In this document: positions 9,600-20,271 of the stretch, piece after piece | How positions within the stretch are numbered: the stretch's first letter is position 1 | How the letters are laid out: each line of letters opens with the position of its first letter | Source: Pseudoalteromonas sp. R3 | GTDB taxonomy: Bacteria; Pseudomonadota; Gammaproteobacteria; Enterobacterales; Alteromonadaceae | Assembly: GCF_004014715.1 (NCBI RefSeq) | Contig: NZ_CP034835.1 | Coordinates: 4,030,001-4,094,000 of the forward strand | Length of the DNA stretch: 64,000 nt | Direction of reading: 5' to 3' | Position numbers and translations under genes: made by a program | The notes under the pieces: model-generated | What the model was told of the DNA's origin: nothing | Seen by the model: the letters and a program-made list of their open reading frames with translations, nothing else | The model's database searches: none

Positions 9600-12359
9600 A
9601 TGACGTTTGCTAAATCTTTACTCACGGCCGCGCTGTTTTCAGCTTCTGCACTGGCCGCTAAACCCAATTTGGAGTTTAGTGATGTATTTGACTTTAAATA
9701 TGCACAAGGCAGAGTCTTGTCAGAAGACGGGCGCTTTGTTGCGCTCAGCGCTAAGCCCTACCGCGGTGATAGCACAGGTCAGGTTTATGACCTCAAAACC
9801 AACCGACTGATTGCCAGCGTTGAACGTGGTACCAAAGCCCAGCTCAATCGCGCCGCTAACTGGGCTGCTTTCACTCAAGTCCCCAGCTTGCTGGCGTCAG
9901 AAACGTCTGATAAAAAAGCCCGCAAAGAACTCAAACGAGCGCTGGTACTGGTCAATACCCTCACTGGTGAGCAACGTACCTTTAATGCGGTCAAAGACTA
10001 TCAGCTGAGCGACGATGGCCGCTGGCTGGCATACCGCCAGGATGTAAAACCCGAGCCATCAGAACAATCAAAGCAAAGCGACGACGCTAAAATCCCTGCC
10101 GATAAGAAGGACAAAACCTATCCACTGGTTATTGTGGACTTGAACTCAGATCAGCAGCACCAATTTGAACAGGTTGGCCGTTATGCATTGAGTCCGGCAG
10201 AATACGGCGTACTCATGAGCCAACACAGTGAAGACGGCGCAGACAATCAGATTCAGTACTTTGACCTTGCTCGCGCTCAGGCCAGTGTGTTGATAGATGA
10301 ACCGGGTGTAACCCTGTCACATGTCGCCTGGCATCCCTACTCGTCATTGGTGGCCTTTACACAGGGCAATTATGTCAACGACGATACGCGCCGTCGTGCT
10401 TATCAGGTCCGATTGTGGGATGCCAAAGTTGACCGCTTTACAGAGGTCGCGCAACCACAAGGCTGGTACAGTGCAAAATCAGCGGCATTAAGCTGGTCGG
10501 AGCAAGGCGAGCGGCTGTACTTTGAAAACCGTCCGCTATTGGCACCAAAGCCGGTTGAGAAAAAATACCAGGATCAGGCGTCACTGACAGATTTGGATAC
10601 CATTATGGCGCAGTCAGGGCTGAAGGTCTGGCATAATAATGACACCCAGATCAAACCCCGAGAGATCAAAACCTGGGAAGAGACAAACCGCGATCGCAAT
10701 TACCAGGCGGTGTACCACTTGAACAGCCAACGTGTTGCGCAGCTTAGTGATGAAACGGCCCGTGACCTCACGCTTAACCGCGAAGCAACCTTCTTACTTG
10801 CCAGTAATGATCAGCCCTATCTGGAACAGATCATGTATAAAGGTTTCTACGCGGACTATTATGCCGTTCAGGTTGCCACAGGGGCACGCAGCTTTATTGT
10901 GAAAGAAGCACCCAATCGCCCGACCTTGTCACCCACAGGCAAACACGCCGCTTATTTTATGCATGATCAGCTTTGGCTCAAAGACTTGCATGCGCAAAAA
11001 GAAACGGCCGTGAGCAAAGCCGTTCACGATGCTTTGTTTGGAGATGATCGCCACGATTATCCAGAGCCTAACCCAGGCTATGGATTTGCCGGCTGGCAAC
11101 AAGACGGCGGCACACTATACGCCTACAGTAAATTCGATATCTGGGCTTTTGATGCTAAAACAGGTCAGGGCACGCGCCTGACACAGGGCAAAGAACATCA
11201 GACACAATACCGGGTTATCAAGCTGGATAAAGACTTTGTCGGCTTTACATCAGATGAGCAGGTGTATCTCTCAGCGCATAACCTGGCAAACAAGCAAACA
11301 CACATTGCAAAGCTCAACCTGGCAACGGGCAAGCTAACCACTCTAACCTCCGGAGAAGCCAAGTACAGCCTGATAGAAAAAGCTAAACAGGCAGACACGC
11401 TGCTGTTTACCAGGCAGAGTTATCACGAGTTTCCGGATCTGTGGCAAACAGACAGCACCTTTGATAAACGCAACAAAATTACCAACCTGAACCCTCAGTT
11501 GAGTACCTTTGCATGGGGACAAAAACCGGAGCTGGTGCAATATCAGGGTTACAATGGTGAGCAATTACAGGGGGTGCTGATCAAACCCGCTAACTATCAG
11601 CCCGGCCAGAAAGTCCCTGTGGTATTCTATTTTTATCGATACATGAGCCAACGCATGTATGACTTCCCACATATGGTGCTGAACCACAGGCCAAACCTGC
11701 CGATGTTCACCTCCAATGGTTACGCCATATTCCTGCCTGATATTCGATTTGAAATCGGCTATCCGGGCCGCTCCTCTACGCAGACATTAGTCAATGCTGC
11801 ACAAAAGCTGATTGATCTGGGTGTGGCTGATCCTGACAAAATTGGTCTGCAGGGACACTCCTGGGCGGGCTATCAGAGTGCCTTTGCTGTCACCCAAACC
11901 GATATGTTTAAAGCCGTGGTTTCCGGTGCACCGGTTTCAAATATGACCTCAGCCTATAGCGGTATTCGCCTGAAGTCTGGTCTGGCGCGCCAGTTCCAGT
12001 ATGAAACCGGGCAGAGCCGGATCGGTAAACCCCTGACCGAAGCGCCGGAGCTATATATAGAGAACTCACCTGTCTTCTATGCCGATAAGGTCAAAACCCC
12101 TATCTTACTGATGTTTGGTGACAAAGATGGCGCTGTACCCTGGCAGGAAGGGATCCAATATTATCTGGCACTGCGTCGTCACAATAAAGATGCGATCTTC
12201 TTGCAGTACGAAGGCGAGCCACATCACCTGAAGCAATTTCCAAATCAGGTCGACTACTCCATCCGCATGAAAGACTACTTTGATCACTATCTGATGGGCA
12301 AACCCGCTGCAGACTGGATCAAATCAGGGCTCCCTTATCGTAAAGAGGGCAGCAACTAA
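9600..12359 (+). CDS. Secreted S9 family (prolyl oligopeptidase-like) peptidase
   Basis: I place the start at 9600 (MTFAKSLLTAALFSASALAA), which gives a signal peptide and 919 residues; the frame stays open further upstream only over slmA. Residues of about 25-640 form the beta-propeller-like region that gates access. The C-terminal alpha/beta-hydrolase domain carries the nucleophile in GHSWAGY, an Asp in FGDKDGAVPW, and a His in GEPHHLK, the full catalytic triad. It likely cleaves peptides in the periplasm or outside the cell, consistent with a protein-degrading marine lifestyle. It stands alone, ended by a terminator. Confidence 0.85.
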   Translation: MTFAKSLLTAALFSASALAAKPNLEFSDVFDFKYAQGRVLSEDGRFVALSAKPYRGDSTGQVYDLKTNRLIASVERGTKAQLNRAANWAAFTQVPSLLASETSDKKARKELKRALVLVNTLTGEQRTFNAVKDYQLSDDGRWLAYRQDVKPEPSEQSKQSDDAKIPADKKDKTYPLVIVDLNSDQQHQFEQVGRYALSPAEYGVLMSQHSEDGADNQIQYFDLARAQASVLIDEPGVTLSHVAWHPYSSLVAFTQGNYVNDDTRRRAYQVRLWDAKVDRFTEVAQPQGWYSAKSAALSWSEQGERLYFENRPLLAPKPVEKKYQDQASLTDLDTIMAQSGLKVWHNNDTQIKPREIKTWEETNRDRNYQAVYHLNSQRVAQLSDETARDLTLNREATFLLASNDQPYLEQIMYKGFYADYYAVQVATGARSFIVKEAPNRPTLSPTGKHAAYFMHDQLWLKDLHAQKETAVSKAVHDALFGDDRHDYPEPNPGYGFAGWQQDGGTLYAYSKFDIWAFDAKTGQGTRLTQGKEHQTQYRVIKLDKDFVGFTSDEQVYLSAHNLANKQTHIAKLNLATGKLTTLTSGEAKYSLIEKAKQADTLLFTRQSYHEFPDLWQTDSTFDKRNKITNLNPQLSTFAWGQKPELVQYQGYNGEQLQGVLIKPANYQPGQKVPVVFYFYRYMSQRMYDFPHMVLNHRPNLPMFTSNGYAIFLPDIRFEIGYPGRSSTQTLVNAAQKLIDLGVADPDKIGLQGHSWAGYQSAFAVTQTDMFKAVVSGAPVSNMTSAYSGIRLKSGLARQFQYETGQSRIGKPLTEAPELYIENSPVFYADKVKTPILLMFGDKDGAVPWQEGIQYYLALRRHNKDAIFLQYEGEPHHLKQFPNQVDYSIRMKDYFDHYLMGKPAADWIKSGLPYRKEGSN

Positions 12360-12363
12360 ACTA

Positions 12364-12389
12364 AAAAAGCCGCTATACAGCGGCTTTTT
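12364..12389. terminator. Bidirectional intrinsic terminator
   Basis: AAAAAGCCGCT, four bases, AGCGGCTTTTT: an 11-base stem flanked by A and T tracts between the convergent peptidase and ygiQ genes. Confidence 0.88.
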
Positions 12390-12403
12390 CTTTGCTCAGT
12401 TCA

Positions 12404-14593
12404 CTAGCGTTTGGCGCTACGGCCTGAAGGTTTATTCTTACCCACTCTGGGCTTGGTATTAGCCTGATTAAACTGGCCAAAGCCACTGTGGCGGGTCAGT
12501 GCTTTCGTGCCCGGCTTACGTCGGGTATTGCTCTTACCTTCATTGCGACCAGCTTCAGGCACCAGGCAATGTGGTCCCCGCCCAATCAAGTTTGCCTTAC
12601 CCATTCTTTTCAGCGCGTCACGGATCATCGGCCAGCCCGCTGGGTCGTGGTATCGCAAAATTGCCTTATGCAGACGGCGCTGCTTAGCCCCTTTTGGCAC
12701 AGCCACCACTTCTTTGTTGTTTTTGATATTACGCAACGAGTTCATCTCAGTATGATAAATGGTGGTTGCGTTGGCCATGGGTGATGGGTAGAAGTTTTGC
12801 ACCTGATCTAGTTTAAAGTCATGGGCTTTCAACCACAGCGCCATATTCACCATGTCCTCATCCGTGGTGCCCGGGTGTGCAGAAATAAAGTAAGGGATCA
12901 GATACTGCTTTTTGCCCGCCTCTTTGGAATACTTATCGAATAGCTCTTTGAACTTGTCGTAAGTGCCCATGCCCGGCTTCATCATTTTAGACAGTGGCCC
13001 CTGCTCAGTATGCTCCGGCGCAATTTTCAGGTAGCCACCGACGTGATGGGTCACTAGCTCTTTGACATAGCGTGGATCCTCTATCGCCAGGTCATAGCGT
13101 ACACCCGAGGCAATCAGGATCTTTTTCACCCCGTCAACATCCCGCGCCTTACGGTACAAATCTATGGTTGGCGTATGATCTGTGTCCATATGCTTACAAA
13201 TATCAGGGTACACACACGACAGACGACGACACGTACTCTCTGCTTTTTTACTCTTGCAGCGCAGCTTGTACATGTTGGCCGTTGGTCCCCCCAAGTCAGA
13301 GATCACACCGGTAAACCCAGGGACTTTATCGCGGATCTGTTCAATCTCATCAATGATAGACTGCTCAGAGCGACTCTGAATAATGCGCCCTTCGTGCTCT
13401 GTGATTGAGCAGAAACTACACCCGCCAAAACAGCCCCGCATGATATTCACTGATGTTTTTATCATGTCATAGGCCGGGATTTTGTCATCGCCATAACTGG
13501 GGTGCGGTACACGTTGGTAAGGCAACCCGAATACTTCGTCCATTTCCTCGGTTTCCAGCGGAAATGCTGGTGGGTTCACCCACACACTGCGATCACCATG
13601 GCGTTGAAACAGTGCCCGGGCACAACCTGGATTGGTTTCCTGATGCAAGATCCGCGATGCATGGGCGTACAGCGGCTTGTTTACACTGACCTGCTCATAG
13701 GCTGGCAGCTTAACATACACTTTTTCCCAAGGTTTTAACCTGGGTGGCTGCACCACAATGGGCTGTGCCTGAGTTGCGGCCTGCTCTTTTTCAGCCTGAA
13801 CAAACTCCGATTTACTGCAACCTACATCATCGGCCCCATACGGGTTAGGGATCGGGTCGATTTTACCTATTTTATCGATCGCCGTTGAGTCGCTACCACG
13901 CCATTCAGGCAAAGGTTCCTTACGGATCACGGCTGTCCCGCGCACATCCTGTATGGTTTCGATTGACTCACCGTTTGCGATACGATGTGCGACTTCAACC
14001 AGCGGGCGTTCAGCATTACCATAAATCAGCAAGTCTGCTTTAGCATCAAAGATAATGCTGCGGCGCACTTTTTCCTGCCAGTAATCATAATGGGCAATTC
14101 GGCGCAGGCTCGCCTCAATACCACCGATCACCAAAGGTACTTCTTTGTAGGCTTCACGGCAACGCTGGCTGTATACCACCACGGCACGATCGGGCCGTTT
14201 ACCACCCACATTACCGGGTGTATAAGCATCATCATGACGAATACGCTTTTCTGCGGTGTAACGATTGATCATGGAATCCATGTTACCGGCTGTCACCCCG
14301 AAGAACAGATTCGGTTTACCCAGGCTCATAAAGGCATCTTTGCTCGACCAATCAGGCTGAGCGATGATCCCAACTCGAAACCCCTGTGCTTCTAATACCC
14401 GGCCGATCACCGCCATACCAAAACTGGGGTGATCTACATAGGCATCACCCGTGACAATAATGATGTCGCAACTATCCCAACCCAGCGCATCCATCTCTGC
14501 ACGACTGGTGGGTAAAAACGGGGCGGGACCATAACATTCGGCCCAGTATTTGGGATAAGAAAAAAGCGGGCGCTCTGCCTGTAACGCATTCAT
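12404..14593 (-). CDS. ygiQ: YgiQ family radical SAM protein (UPF0313)
   Basis: 729 residues matching the YgiQ family through its whole length. The N-terminal part has a cobalamin-binding-like region ([17 protein letters not shown]). The radical SAM cluster motif is [12 protein letters not shown] (CxxxCxxC) near residue 385, with the typical radical SAM barrel after it and the conserved [12 protein letters not shown]. The C-terminal tail is Lys/Arg/Asn-rich and low in complexity. The reaction is not known for this family. Transcribed alone, convergent with the S9 peptidase. Confidence 0.92.
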   Translation of the reverse strand: MNALQAERPLFSYPKYWAECYGPAPFLPTSRAEMDALGWDSCDIIIVTGDAYVDHPSFGMAVIGRVLEAQGFRVGIIAQPDWSSKDAFMSLGKPNLFFGVTAGNMDSMINRYTAEKRIRHDDAYTPGNVGGKRPDRAVVVYSQRCREAYKEVPLVIGGIEASLRRIAHYDYWQEKVRRSIIFDAKADLLIYGNAERPLVEVAHRIANGESIETIQDVRGTAVIRKEPLPEWRGSDSTAIDKIGKIDPIPNPYGADDVGCSKSEFVQAEKEQAATQAQPIVVQPPRLKPWEKVYVKLPAYEQVSVNKPLYAHASRILHQETNPGCARALFQRHGDRSVWVNPPAFPLETEEMDEVFGLPYQRVPHPSYGDDKIPAYDMIKTSVNIMRGCFGGCSFCSITEHEGRIIQSRSEQSIIDEIEQIRDKVPGFTGVISDLGGPTANMYKLRCKSKKAESTCRRLSCVYPDICKHMDTDHTPTIDLYRKARDVDGVKKILIASGVRYDLAIEDPRYVKELVTHHVGGYLKIAPEHTEQGPLSKMMKPGMGTYDKFKELFDKYSKEAGKKQYLIPYFISAHPGTTDEDMVNMALWLKAHDFKLDQVQNFYPSPMANATTIYHTEMNSLRNIKNNKEVVAVPKGAKQRRLHKAILRYHDPAGWPMIRDALKRMGKANLIGRGPHCLVPEAGRNEGKSNTRRKPGTKALTRHSGFGQFNQANTKPRVGKNKPSGRSAKR

Positions 14594-14656
14594 GATGACG
14601 GCTCAATGCTGAAAAAAGAAGCGGATTATACTGAAAAGCACCACAGCTTCCCAGTA

Positions 14657-16861
14657 CTAGCTTTTCAAATATGCGAGCAAGTCATCTTGTGCCATGGGTC
14701 TGGCGAAGAAAAACCCTTGCACTTCATCACAGCCTAACGCCCGGAGAATATCAGCTTGTTCCTGTGTTTCCACGCCTTCGGCAATGGTTTTCAGGCCAAG
14801 ATGACGGCCTAACGAAATCACCAACTCAGCAATGGCACCTGAGTCTTCCTGAGGGATCCCTTTTACAAAGGCACGATCAATTTTGAGTCGGGCTAAAGGT
14901 AATTTTTGCAAATAGCTCAATGACGAGAAGCCTGTACCAAAGTCATCAATCGCGACCTCGACACCAAAGGACTTAAGTTCACTCAATGTGTGCACCACAG
15001 TGTTAATTTCATCCATCACGACACTTTCGGTGACCTCAAGCTCAATTTTCTCAGGTGGCACATCGTGTTCCATGATAGTTTGTTTAACCTGCTGAGCGTA
15101 ATTGGCCACTTTAAATTGTGGTACAGAGACATTGACCGCCACGCTAATATCATGGCCAAGCGAGCTTAATTGCTTTTGCATACTACATGCCTGCTCCAGC
15201 ACCCACTGGCCAATTTCGACGATCAAACCCGCATCCTCGGCTAACGGCACAAACACCCCAGGAGAGATATAGTCACCTTTCCCGGTTGGCCATCTTAGCA
15301 GGGCCTCACAACCTATCACCGCCATAGTTCGTAAACACAACTGCGGCTGGTACCATACTTCGAGTTTTCTCAGCTCAAAGTCTTGTCTTAGCTGGCGAAT
15401 GAGCCCTAATCGCCAGGCCATTTTTTCTTCCAGATCTGAGCTGTACCAATTGAGTGTTTGTCGTGCTTGTTTGGCCTGGTTCAGAGCAATATAAGCCAGC
15501 TTCAGAGTCTCCAGACCCTGCGGCGAGAAATCACTTTGACAGCACACACCAATGTGGAAATGCATAGTCAGGACATGCTCGCCAACCTGATAAGGCACGG
15601 TGAGCGCATCCAGAAACAAAGTTTCGTCGAACCCTTGCTTTGGTAACAACACGCCAAATACATCGGCACCAATGCGTGAGAGCAATTCCCCTTGCGGGCA
15701 CTCTTGTTCCAGCCGCTCTTTGACTGCCAGCAGTAACAAATTCCCGACTTCCTGACCAAGCCCGTTGTTGATATCTGAAAACTGGGCGATATCAATCAGC
15801 ACAAACACCAGCTGATCTTGCTCAGGTTTATAATATTGCGCGATTTGGTCCACAAAGTTTGCACGGTTTGGTAATCGAGTGAGGGCATCTTTATAAGCAA
15901 CATCGCGCAATTCGTTAATTAATTTAATGTTGTCCAGGCCTACACTGACATTGGTTAAAAAGATTTCAGCAAACTGCATTTGCGCTGCACTCGGCGGCTC
16001 TGCCACCTCAAGATAAATGGCTGCACGACGATTTTTGCCTTGTAATAAGAAAGTGACGTCATGGTCGGTTTGTTGGTGCGCATCCATGTCAAAACAATTT
16101 TGCACTTGCATAATCACCCGACCATTGTCGACTTGTTCCAGGCCTTGACCGATATGGGTTAGGTAAGTTTGAGTACCACCAAAGACAATCACTTTGGCGT
16201 CCTTTTCAATCACACCAGCAACCAAGCCATGTGGCTCAGAGCCAAGGATTTTGGCAAGTTGATTCACCACAGACAAGCCAAATGAAGGCATATCTGTGTG
16301 ACCTAAAATGGCATGAGAGGCTTCCAGAATATTGGTTAGTGCCAGACTCTGCTGCTCTAACTCACAGATCTGTTGATAAGAACGAATGGCTGTTAGCAAG
16401 GATGTAACCAGCTTACCGCGCGTCAGCTCGGTTTTCATTTTATAGTCATTGATATCATATTCTCGAATGACTTTTTCTTCCGGTGCATAACCGGGCTGGC
16501 CCGTACGTAAAATGATCCGAACCGCGTAATTACCAAACTCTTCGCGGACTTTTTTAACCACAGACAGTCCGGCATCGTCACTTTCCATGACAACATCAAG
16601 TAGTAAGATGCAAATTTCAGGATTCTGCGCTAAGACTTCAAGCGCCTCTTTTCCAGAATAAGCATGATGAAATTTAAGTGCACGTCCCCAAAACTCAACA
16701 CCAGATAAGGCCAACTTAGTAACGGAATGAATCTCTGGGTCGTCGTCCACAACCAGTACATCCCAATACGCGCTGACCGTCTCTAGTGAGTCATGCGTTG
16801 AGTCTTGATCCGCAAACAAAAACTCTTCTTGTTCTGACGCCATCATCAACCTTATGTTCAA
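14657..16861 (-). CDS. Response regulator with DUF3369, degenerate GGDEF and EAL domains (c-di-GMP phosphodiesterase)
   Basis: 734 residues. A receiver domain spans about 33-155 (VLVVDDDPEIHS, phosphoacceptor in LLLDVVMESDDAG). A DUF3369 sensor-like domain follows (about 165-320). The GGDEF domain starts at DALTRLPNRANF, but its active site reads RIGADVFGVLLP, so it should not make c-di-GMP. The EAL domain keeps CEALLRW, ELEVTES, AIDDFGTGFSSLSYL and AEGVET, so it should hydrolyse c-di-GMP. No histidine kinase is adjacent. The likely true start is MASEQEEF (16843), which has AAGG before it, rather than the first Met. Confidence 0.9.
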   Translation of the reverse strand: MNIRLMMASEQEEFLFADQDSTHDSLETVSAYWDVLVVDDDPEIHSVTKLALSGVEFWGRALKFHHAYSGKEALEVLAQNPEICILLLDVVMESDDAGLSVVKKVREEFGNYAVRIILRTGQPGYAPEEKVIREYDINDYKMKTELTRGKLVTSLLTAIRSYQQICELEQQSLALTNILEASHAILGHTDMPSFGLSVVNQLAKILGSEPHGLVAGVIEKDAKVIVFGGTQTYLTHIGQGLEQVDNGRVIMQVQNCFDMDAHQQTDHDVTFLLQGKNRRAAIYLEVAEPPSAAQMQFAEIFLTNVSVGLDNIKLINELRDVAYKDALTRLPNRANFVDQIAQYYKPEQDQLVFVLIDIAQFSDINNGLGQEVGNLLLLAVKERLEQECPQGELLSRIGADVFGVLLPKQGFDETLFLDALTVPYQVGEHVLTMHFHIGVCCQSDFSPQGLETLKLAYIALNQAKQARQTLNWYSSDLEEKMAWRLGLIRQLRQDFELRKLEVWYQPQLCLRTMAVIGCEALLRWPTGKGDYISPGVFVPLAEDAGLIVEIGQWVLEQACSMQKQLSSLGHDISVAVNVSVPQFKVANYAQQVKQTIMEHDVPPEKIELEVTESVVMDEINTVVHTLSELKSFGVEVAIDDFGTGFSSLSYLQKLPLARLKIDRAFVKGIPQEDSGAIAELVISLGRHLGLKTIAEGVETQEQADILRALGCDEVQGFFFARPMAQDDLLAYLKS

Positions 16862-17027
16862 CTACTTAGTTTCTGCCCACACGGCATATTTGCCTATGTG
16901 TTTTCTTATAAATTATGATAGGTTTTTACTATCAAGATCCATACCCGTTAACACTCAAGTAATATTATAGTCGATGTTCAACTACTTGTGCTCGTTAACT
17001 AAATAATATAGCGGCTCAAAGCAAGTT

Positions 17028-17552
17028 ATGACAGCAACTATTTTCCGAGCATTTCTATTCGGTCTCGTTTTTATATTCAGCCTGGTTGTGCTGACCGCTT
17101 TGTTGCCCGCTCGCTATCAGGCCCACGCAGAGCAAACAATCGCTGTGCGAGATGTGCAAGCTGTAAAGCAGTATTTAAACGTAGCGAATTGGCAAGGATT
17201 ATTGACACCGCAATCAGATTTACAGCTGTCTTTTCTGACACAGGCTCAACGGGTAGGTGGCTATGGCGAGTTGGTCCACCCTTGGGGATTGGCTGAAATA
17301 ACCGTACTGGGCCTGAACGAGCATAGCGTAACAGTGCAAATCAGATTTGATACAGAACACGTCGCACACATTCAACTCACTTTGAGTCAGCAAGAAGAAA
17401 GCGTGGTGGTAAAACTGAGTGCCAAAGGTGAAAACCATGCGCCGCTGGTCGGAGGCCTGTATGCCCATTTTGCCGCTTATTATGTTGAGCAACAGCTAAA
17501 AATGATGATGAACCAAATTGTCAGCCAACTAAAATTACACAGACAGGGATAG
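17028..17552 (+). CDS. Membrane-anchored protein of unknown function, possibly SRPBCC-like
   Basis: 174 residues with one hydrophobic segment (about 8-30) that is either an uncleaved signal anchor or a signal peptide. The remaining part alternates beta-strand-like stretches and ends in a long amphipathic helix, which recalls the START/SRPBCC ligand-binding fold (polyketide cyclase-like). I cannot confirm this by eye. The stop is two bases before the next start, so it forms an operon with the TIGR03899 gene. Confidence 0.6.
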   Translation: MTATIFRAFLFGLVFIFSLVVLTALLPARYQAHAEQTIAVRDVQAVKQYLNVANWQGLLTPQSDLQLSFLTQAQRVGGYGELVHPWGLAEITVLGLNEHSVTVQIRFDTEHVAHIQLTLSQQEESVVVKLSAKGENHAPLVGGLYAHFAAYYVEQQLKMMMNQIVSQLKLHRQG

Positions 17553-17554
17553 GG

Positions 17555-18436
17555 ATGACTATAAAAAATGCTCAGGCGCGCTCTAGTTTGGCACTTCTGA
17601 TAGAAGAAAAGCTCGGCTACGCCATGATCAAACAGCCAAAAGCCGCGATTCAATCCGAAGATCGGCGCTTTTCAAACACACCTAACCCCAATCAGAATCA
17701 ATTTATCGTACGCAGTGGACATGGTGTACTAAAACGGGCACTTAAGCGAAATCAGTTACAGCGCATTGCCCAGCAGCGTAATATTGAATCCATTATGGGC
17801 ATGTCGCTGACCCTATGCCCCGATGTAACAAGTCGCGGCCGCCCTGACCCTGACTGGCTGGAACACTTCATTGCACTTGCCGAAGACATTGCTAACAGCG
17901 CAATGCAAAAACTATGGGCGAAAATATTGGTTGGAGAATCTATCTCTCCAGGTACCTTTTCCATAAAAAGTTTGCAGACCCTGAAGCAAATGACACAAAA
18001 AGAAGCCGATGCATTACAACGCTGTGCATCACTGTGCGGTTACCTGGAAAAAGAAGACAGTTACCTGATTTTGCTTGGTTTTTATAAGAAACCTTCACTA
18101 TTTGATTTACTTAGAAAGGGGGCAAAAGAGTCGCTTAATCTGGCTCAGGCAGGCTTGAGTTTTCCGCATATTTTGACCCTGATGGATATTAACCTGATTT
18201 ATCGCCAGGAGATTGAATCAGCAAACCTGCAAAAAGGCCAGTCTATGACCCTGGCATACCAAGGTAAACACCTTACTATTGAGGCCAACAGCAACGATCT
18301 GGTACTCAGTTATTACAAGTTAACTCAAACCGGAGATGAACTGAAAAAGCTCATCAATACACCGGTCAATAAAGTCTACAGGCAATTGCTTGGTAAAGCA
18401 CTGGAAGAAGAATTTACTCTGACCTGGGAATCATGA
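17555..18436 (+). CDS. TIGR03899 family protein
   Basis: 293 residues resembling a family seen in Vibrio, Shewanella and relatives. The most conserved-looking part is DPDWLEHFIALAEDIANS followed by MQKLWAKILVGE and PGTFSIKSLQTL, an arrangement shared with DUF2806-type proteins. Function unknown. It has no signal peptide, so it is likely cytoplasmic, and it is co-transcribed with the small membrane protein before it. Confidence 0.7.
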   Translation: MTIKNAQARSSLALLIEEKLGYAMIKQPKAAIQSEDRRFSNTPNPNQNQFIVRSGHGVLKRALKRNQLQRIAQQRNIESIMGMSLTLCPDVTSRGRPDPDWLEHFIALAEDIANSAMQKLWAKILVGESISPGTFSIKSLQTLKQMTQKEADALQRCASLCGYLEKEDSYLILLGFYKKPSLFDLLRKGAKESLNLAQAGLSFPHILTLMDINLIYRQEIESANLQKGQSMTLAYQGKHLTIEANSNDLVLSYYKLTQTGDELKKLINTPVNKVYRQLLGKALEEEFTLTWES

Positions 18437-18446
18437 AGGATGTAAA

Positions 18447-18479
18447 CGTATCTAAGCACCCAGTGGAAGCTTAGATACG
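18447..18479. terminator. Hairpin between convergent genes
   Basis: CGTATCTAAGC, eleven bases, GCTTAGATACG: a perfect 11-base stem between the TIGR03899 gene and the outer-membrane protein gene. There is no T-tract, so it may act as a weak or factor-assisted terminator. Confidence 0.55.
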
Positions 18480-18498
18480 CTACTGCTAAACGCGGTTC

Positions 18499-19260
18499 TT
18501 AGAAGTGGATCTGTAAGCCAGCGAACGGGCCCGATGCATCCAAATCAGTAGTGATATCGTCGACATCATCCAACTCTACCACCATAGAGCGGTAGCCCGC
18601 ACGTACCGCAATATCCACAGCCATGTTGTCGATGAATTCCCACGCAACTCCGACCTGGAAGTCCTGAATTTTACTGTCATCAATGGCCAGTAAACTACCT
18701 TCAGCAAAGACACTCAAGCCTGTGAGTGGCAGGCCGACTTCTCCTCTCAGGTAACCTAGTGGAATAAAACCAGAAAAGTCGACAGTCTCAGTGGTCGTTT
18801 CACCATTAGCAAAACCCGTTACGCTGATATCACCGTCAAAGTGCTTGGCATTCAGACCGAAGTCAAAGGACACCAAGTCATTATCGAACAGTTCATAGTA
18901 CAGGATGTAGTCCATATGATTCAGATCGCCCACAGTATTCACTGTGCCACCCACGGTGAAGCTCTTGTTACCGAAGTCGAAGGTTTCATTCAGTACCGCT
19001 GAACCATCTAGTTTTAGCTCGGTATACTTAAGTTTGACGTTCGGTACTAAAGGCACTGGGTGTTCCAGTGCAGCATAGAAGCTCGAAAAGTTCTTCTTTT
19101 CAAAGTCAAATTCTTGCTGGTTACCCTTGTTCGCAAAGCTCCCCTCAGGTTCTGCTCCCCAAGCTTCACCACCTAGGTACAAACCTAACAGAGTGTCTGC
19201 TTGTGCTGCAGGTGCGAGGCAGGCCAGAGATAACGCTGCCGCTAAACAGTACTTTTTCAT
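18499..19260 (-). CDS. TIGR04219 family outer-membrane beta-barrel protein
   Basis: 253 residues with a signal peptide ending in APAAQA-DT (about residue 21). The remainder alternates short hydrophobic/polar strands (LLGLYLGGEAWG, VAWEFIDNMAVDIAVRAGYR) and ends FAGLQIHF, a C-terminal Phe as required for insertion of outer-membrane barrels. It has no known transported substrate. It is the last gene of an operon with the DUF2333 and copper-chaperone genes; the gap is four bases. Confidence 0.82.
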   Translation of the reverse strand: MKKYCLAAALSLACLAPAAQADTLLGLYLGGEAWGAEPEGSFANKGNQQEFDFEKKNFSSFYAALEHPVPLVPNVKLKYTELKLDGSAVLNETFDFGNKSFTVGGTVNTVGDLNHMDYILYYELFDNDLVSFDFGLNAKHFDGDISVTGFANGETTTETVDFSGFIPLGYLRGEVGLPLTGLSVFAEGSLLAIDDSKIQDFQVGVAWEFIDNMAVDIAVRAGYRSMVVELDDVDDITTDLDASGPFAGLQIHF

Positions 19261-19264
19261 TTAT

Positions 19265-20266
19265 TTATCCTTGCGCTAAAAGTTCACTGAGTTCAATAAG
19301 AGCCGCATTGGCTCGAGAAATATAGTTAGCCATCACTAATGAGTGATTGGCCACCAATCCAAAACCACTACCATTTAAAATCATCGGGCTCCACACGGTT
19401 TCTTGTGTGGCTTCAAGTTCCCGGATGATCTGTTGGAGGCTCACTTTTGCATTTTTCTTCTCAAGCACATCCGCAAAATCGTATTCAACCGCTCTTAAAA
19501 AGTGTAACAAGGCCCACGTAGCCCCACGGGATTCATAAAATACATCGTCGATTTTCCACCATGAAGTTTTGACTTCGTGGTGATTGGCCGCGTAGGTTGC
19601 CTGGTTAGCGGCACTGTCACCTGCCAGGTCGGTATTCAGTCTGTCCTGCCCGACACTCGCACTAAGGCGCTGGCTTAAACTGCCCATGCGCTTCTCGGCC
19701 TCTTTGAGCCACCCTCTCAGGTTATCTGCTCGGGCATAAAACTGACTGGTCTGATCAACAGGGTTAGATATCTGCAGCAAATAATCGTTTAGGTGCGCGA
19801 TACCAGTGCGGTACTCACCTTCTGCACTTGGCCATAACCAGGCCGTCGAGCTAATGTTAAACTGTGGCTGCGCTTTTTTAAGACTGGGGTGCTCCGTAGA
19901 CTGAGATTGCGAACGACTAAAATCCTTGCGCATCGACAAAGCCATGTCTCTTATCATTTCCAGTGCACCGTATTCCCAGGCAGGCATGTTGTCCATCATC
20001 ACACTGGGAGGTAGTACGTCATTAGATAAGTAGCCACCGGGTTTATCGAGTAAAGTCTGGGACACGGTGATTAATGTGTGCGTGGTAACGTAACCTGTGA
20101 CCAACTGAGTATTTGACTGTTCAGCATGACTTTTCGCACTGCCGACCACATCGAACTGATCCGGTTCGGCACTCCAGTATACTGCCAGACCGTAGCCCAG
20201 CACGAGCAACAAAGCCAAAGCAGCCCAGATTTTAGCCATGTGATTGTGTGTATTGTGATCCATCAA
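19265..20266 (-). CDS. DUF2333 family membrane protein
   Basis: 333 residues. One transmembrane helix near the N-terminus (about 13-30) is followed by a large periplasmic part. The family signature is recognisable in KPGGYLSNDVLPPSVMMDN followed by MPAWEYGAL. The function of DUF2333 is not established. It lies five bases after the copper-chaperone gene and four before the outer-membrane protein gene, which suggests the three products act at the envelope. Confidence 0.82.
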   Translation of the reverse strand: MMDHNTHNHMAKIWAALALLLVLGYGLAVYWSAEPDQFDVVGSAKSHAEQSNTQLVTGYVTTHTLITVSQTLLDKPGGYLSNDVLPPSVMMDNMPAWEYGALEMIRDMALSMRKDFSRSQSQSTEHPSLKKAQPQFNISSTAWLWPSAEGEYRTGIAHLNDYLLQISNPVDQTSQFYARADNLRGWLKEAEKRMGSLSQRLSASVGQDRLNTDLAGDSAANQATYAANHHEVKTSWWKIDDVFYESRGATWALLHFLRAVEYDFADVLEKKNAKVSLQQIIRELEATQETVWSPMILNGSGFGLVANHSLVMANYISRANAALIELSELLAQG

Positions 20267-20271
20267 GACTC

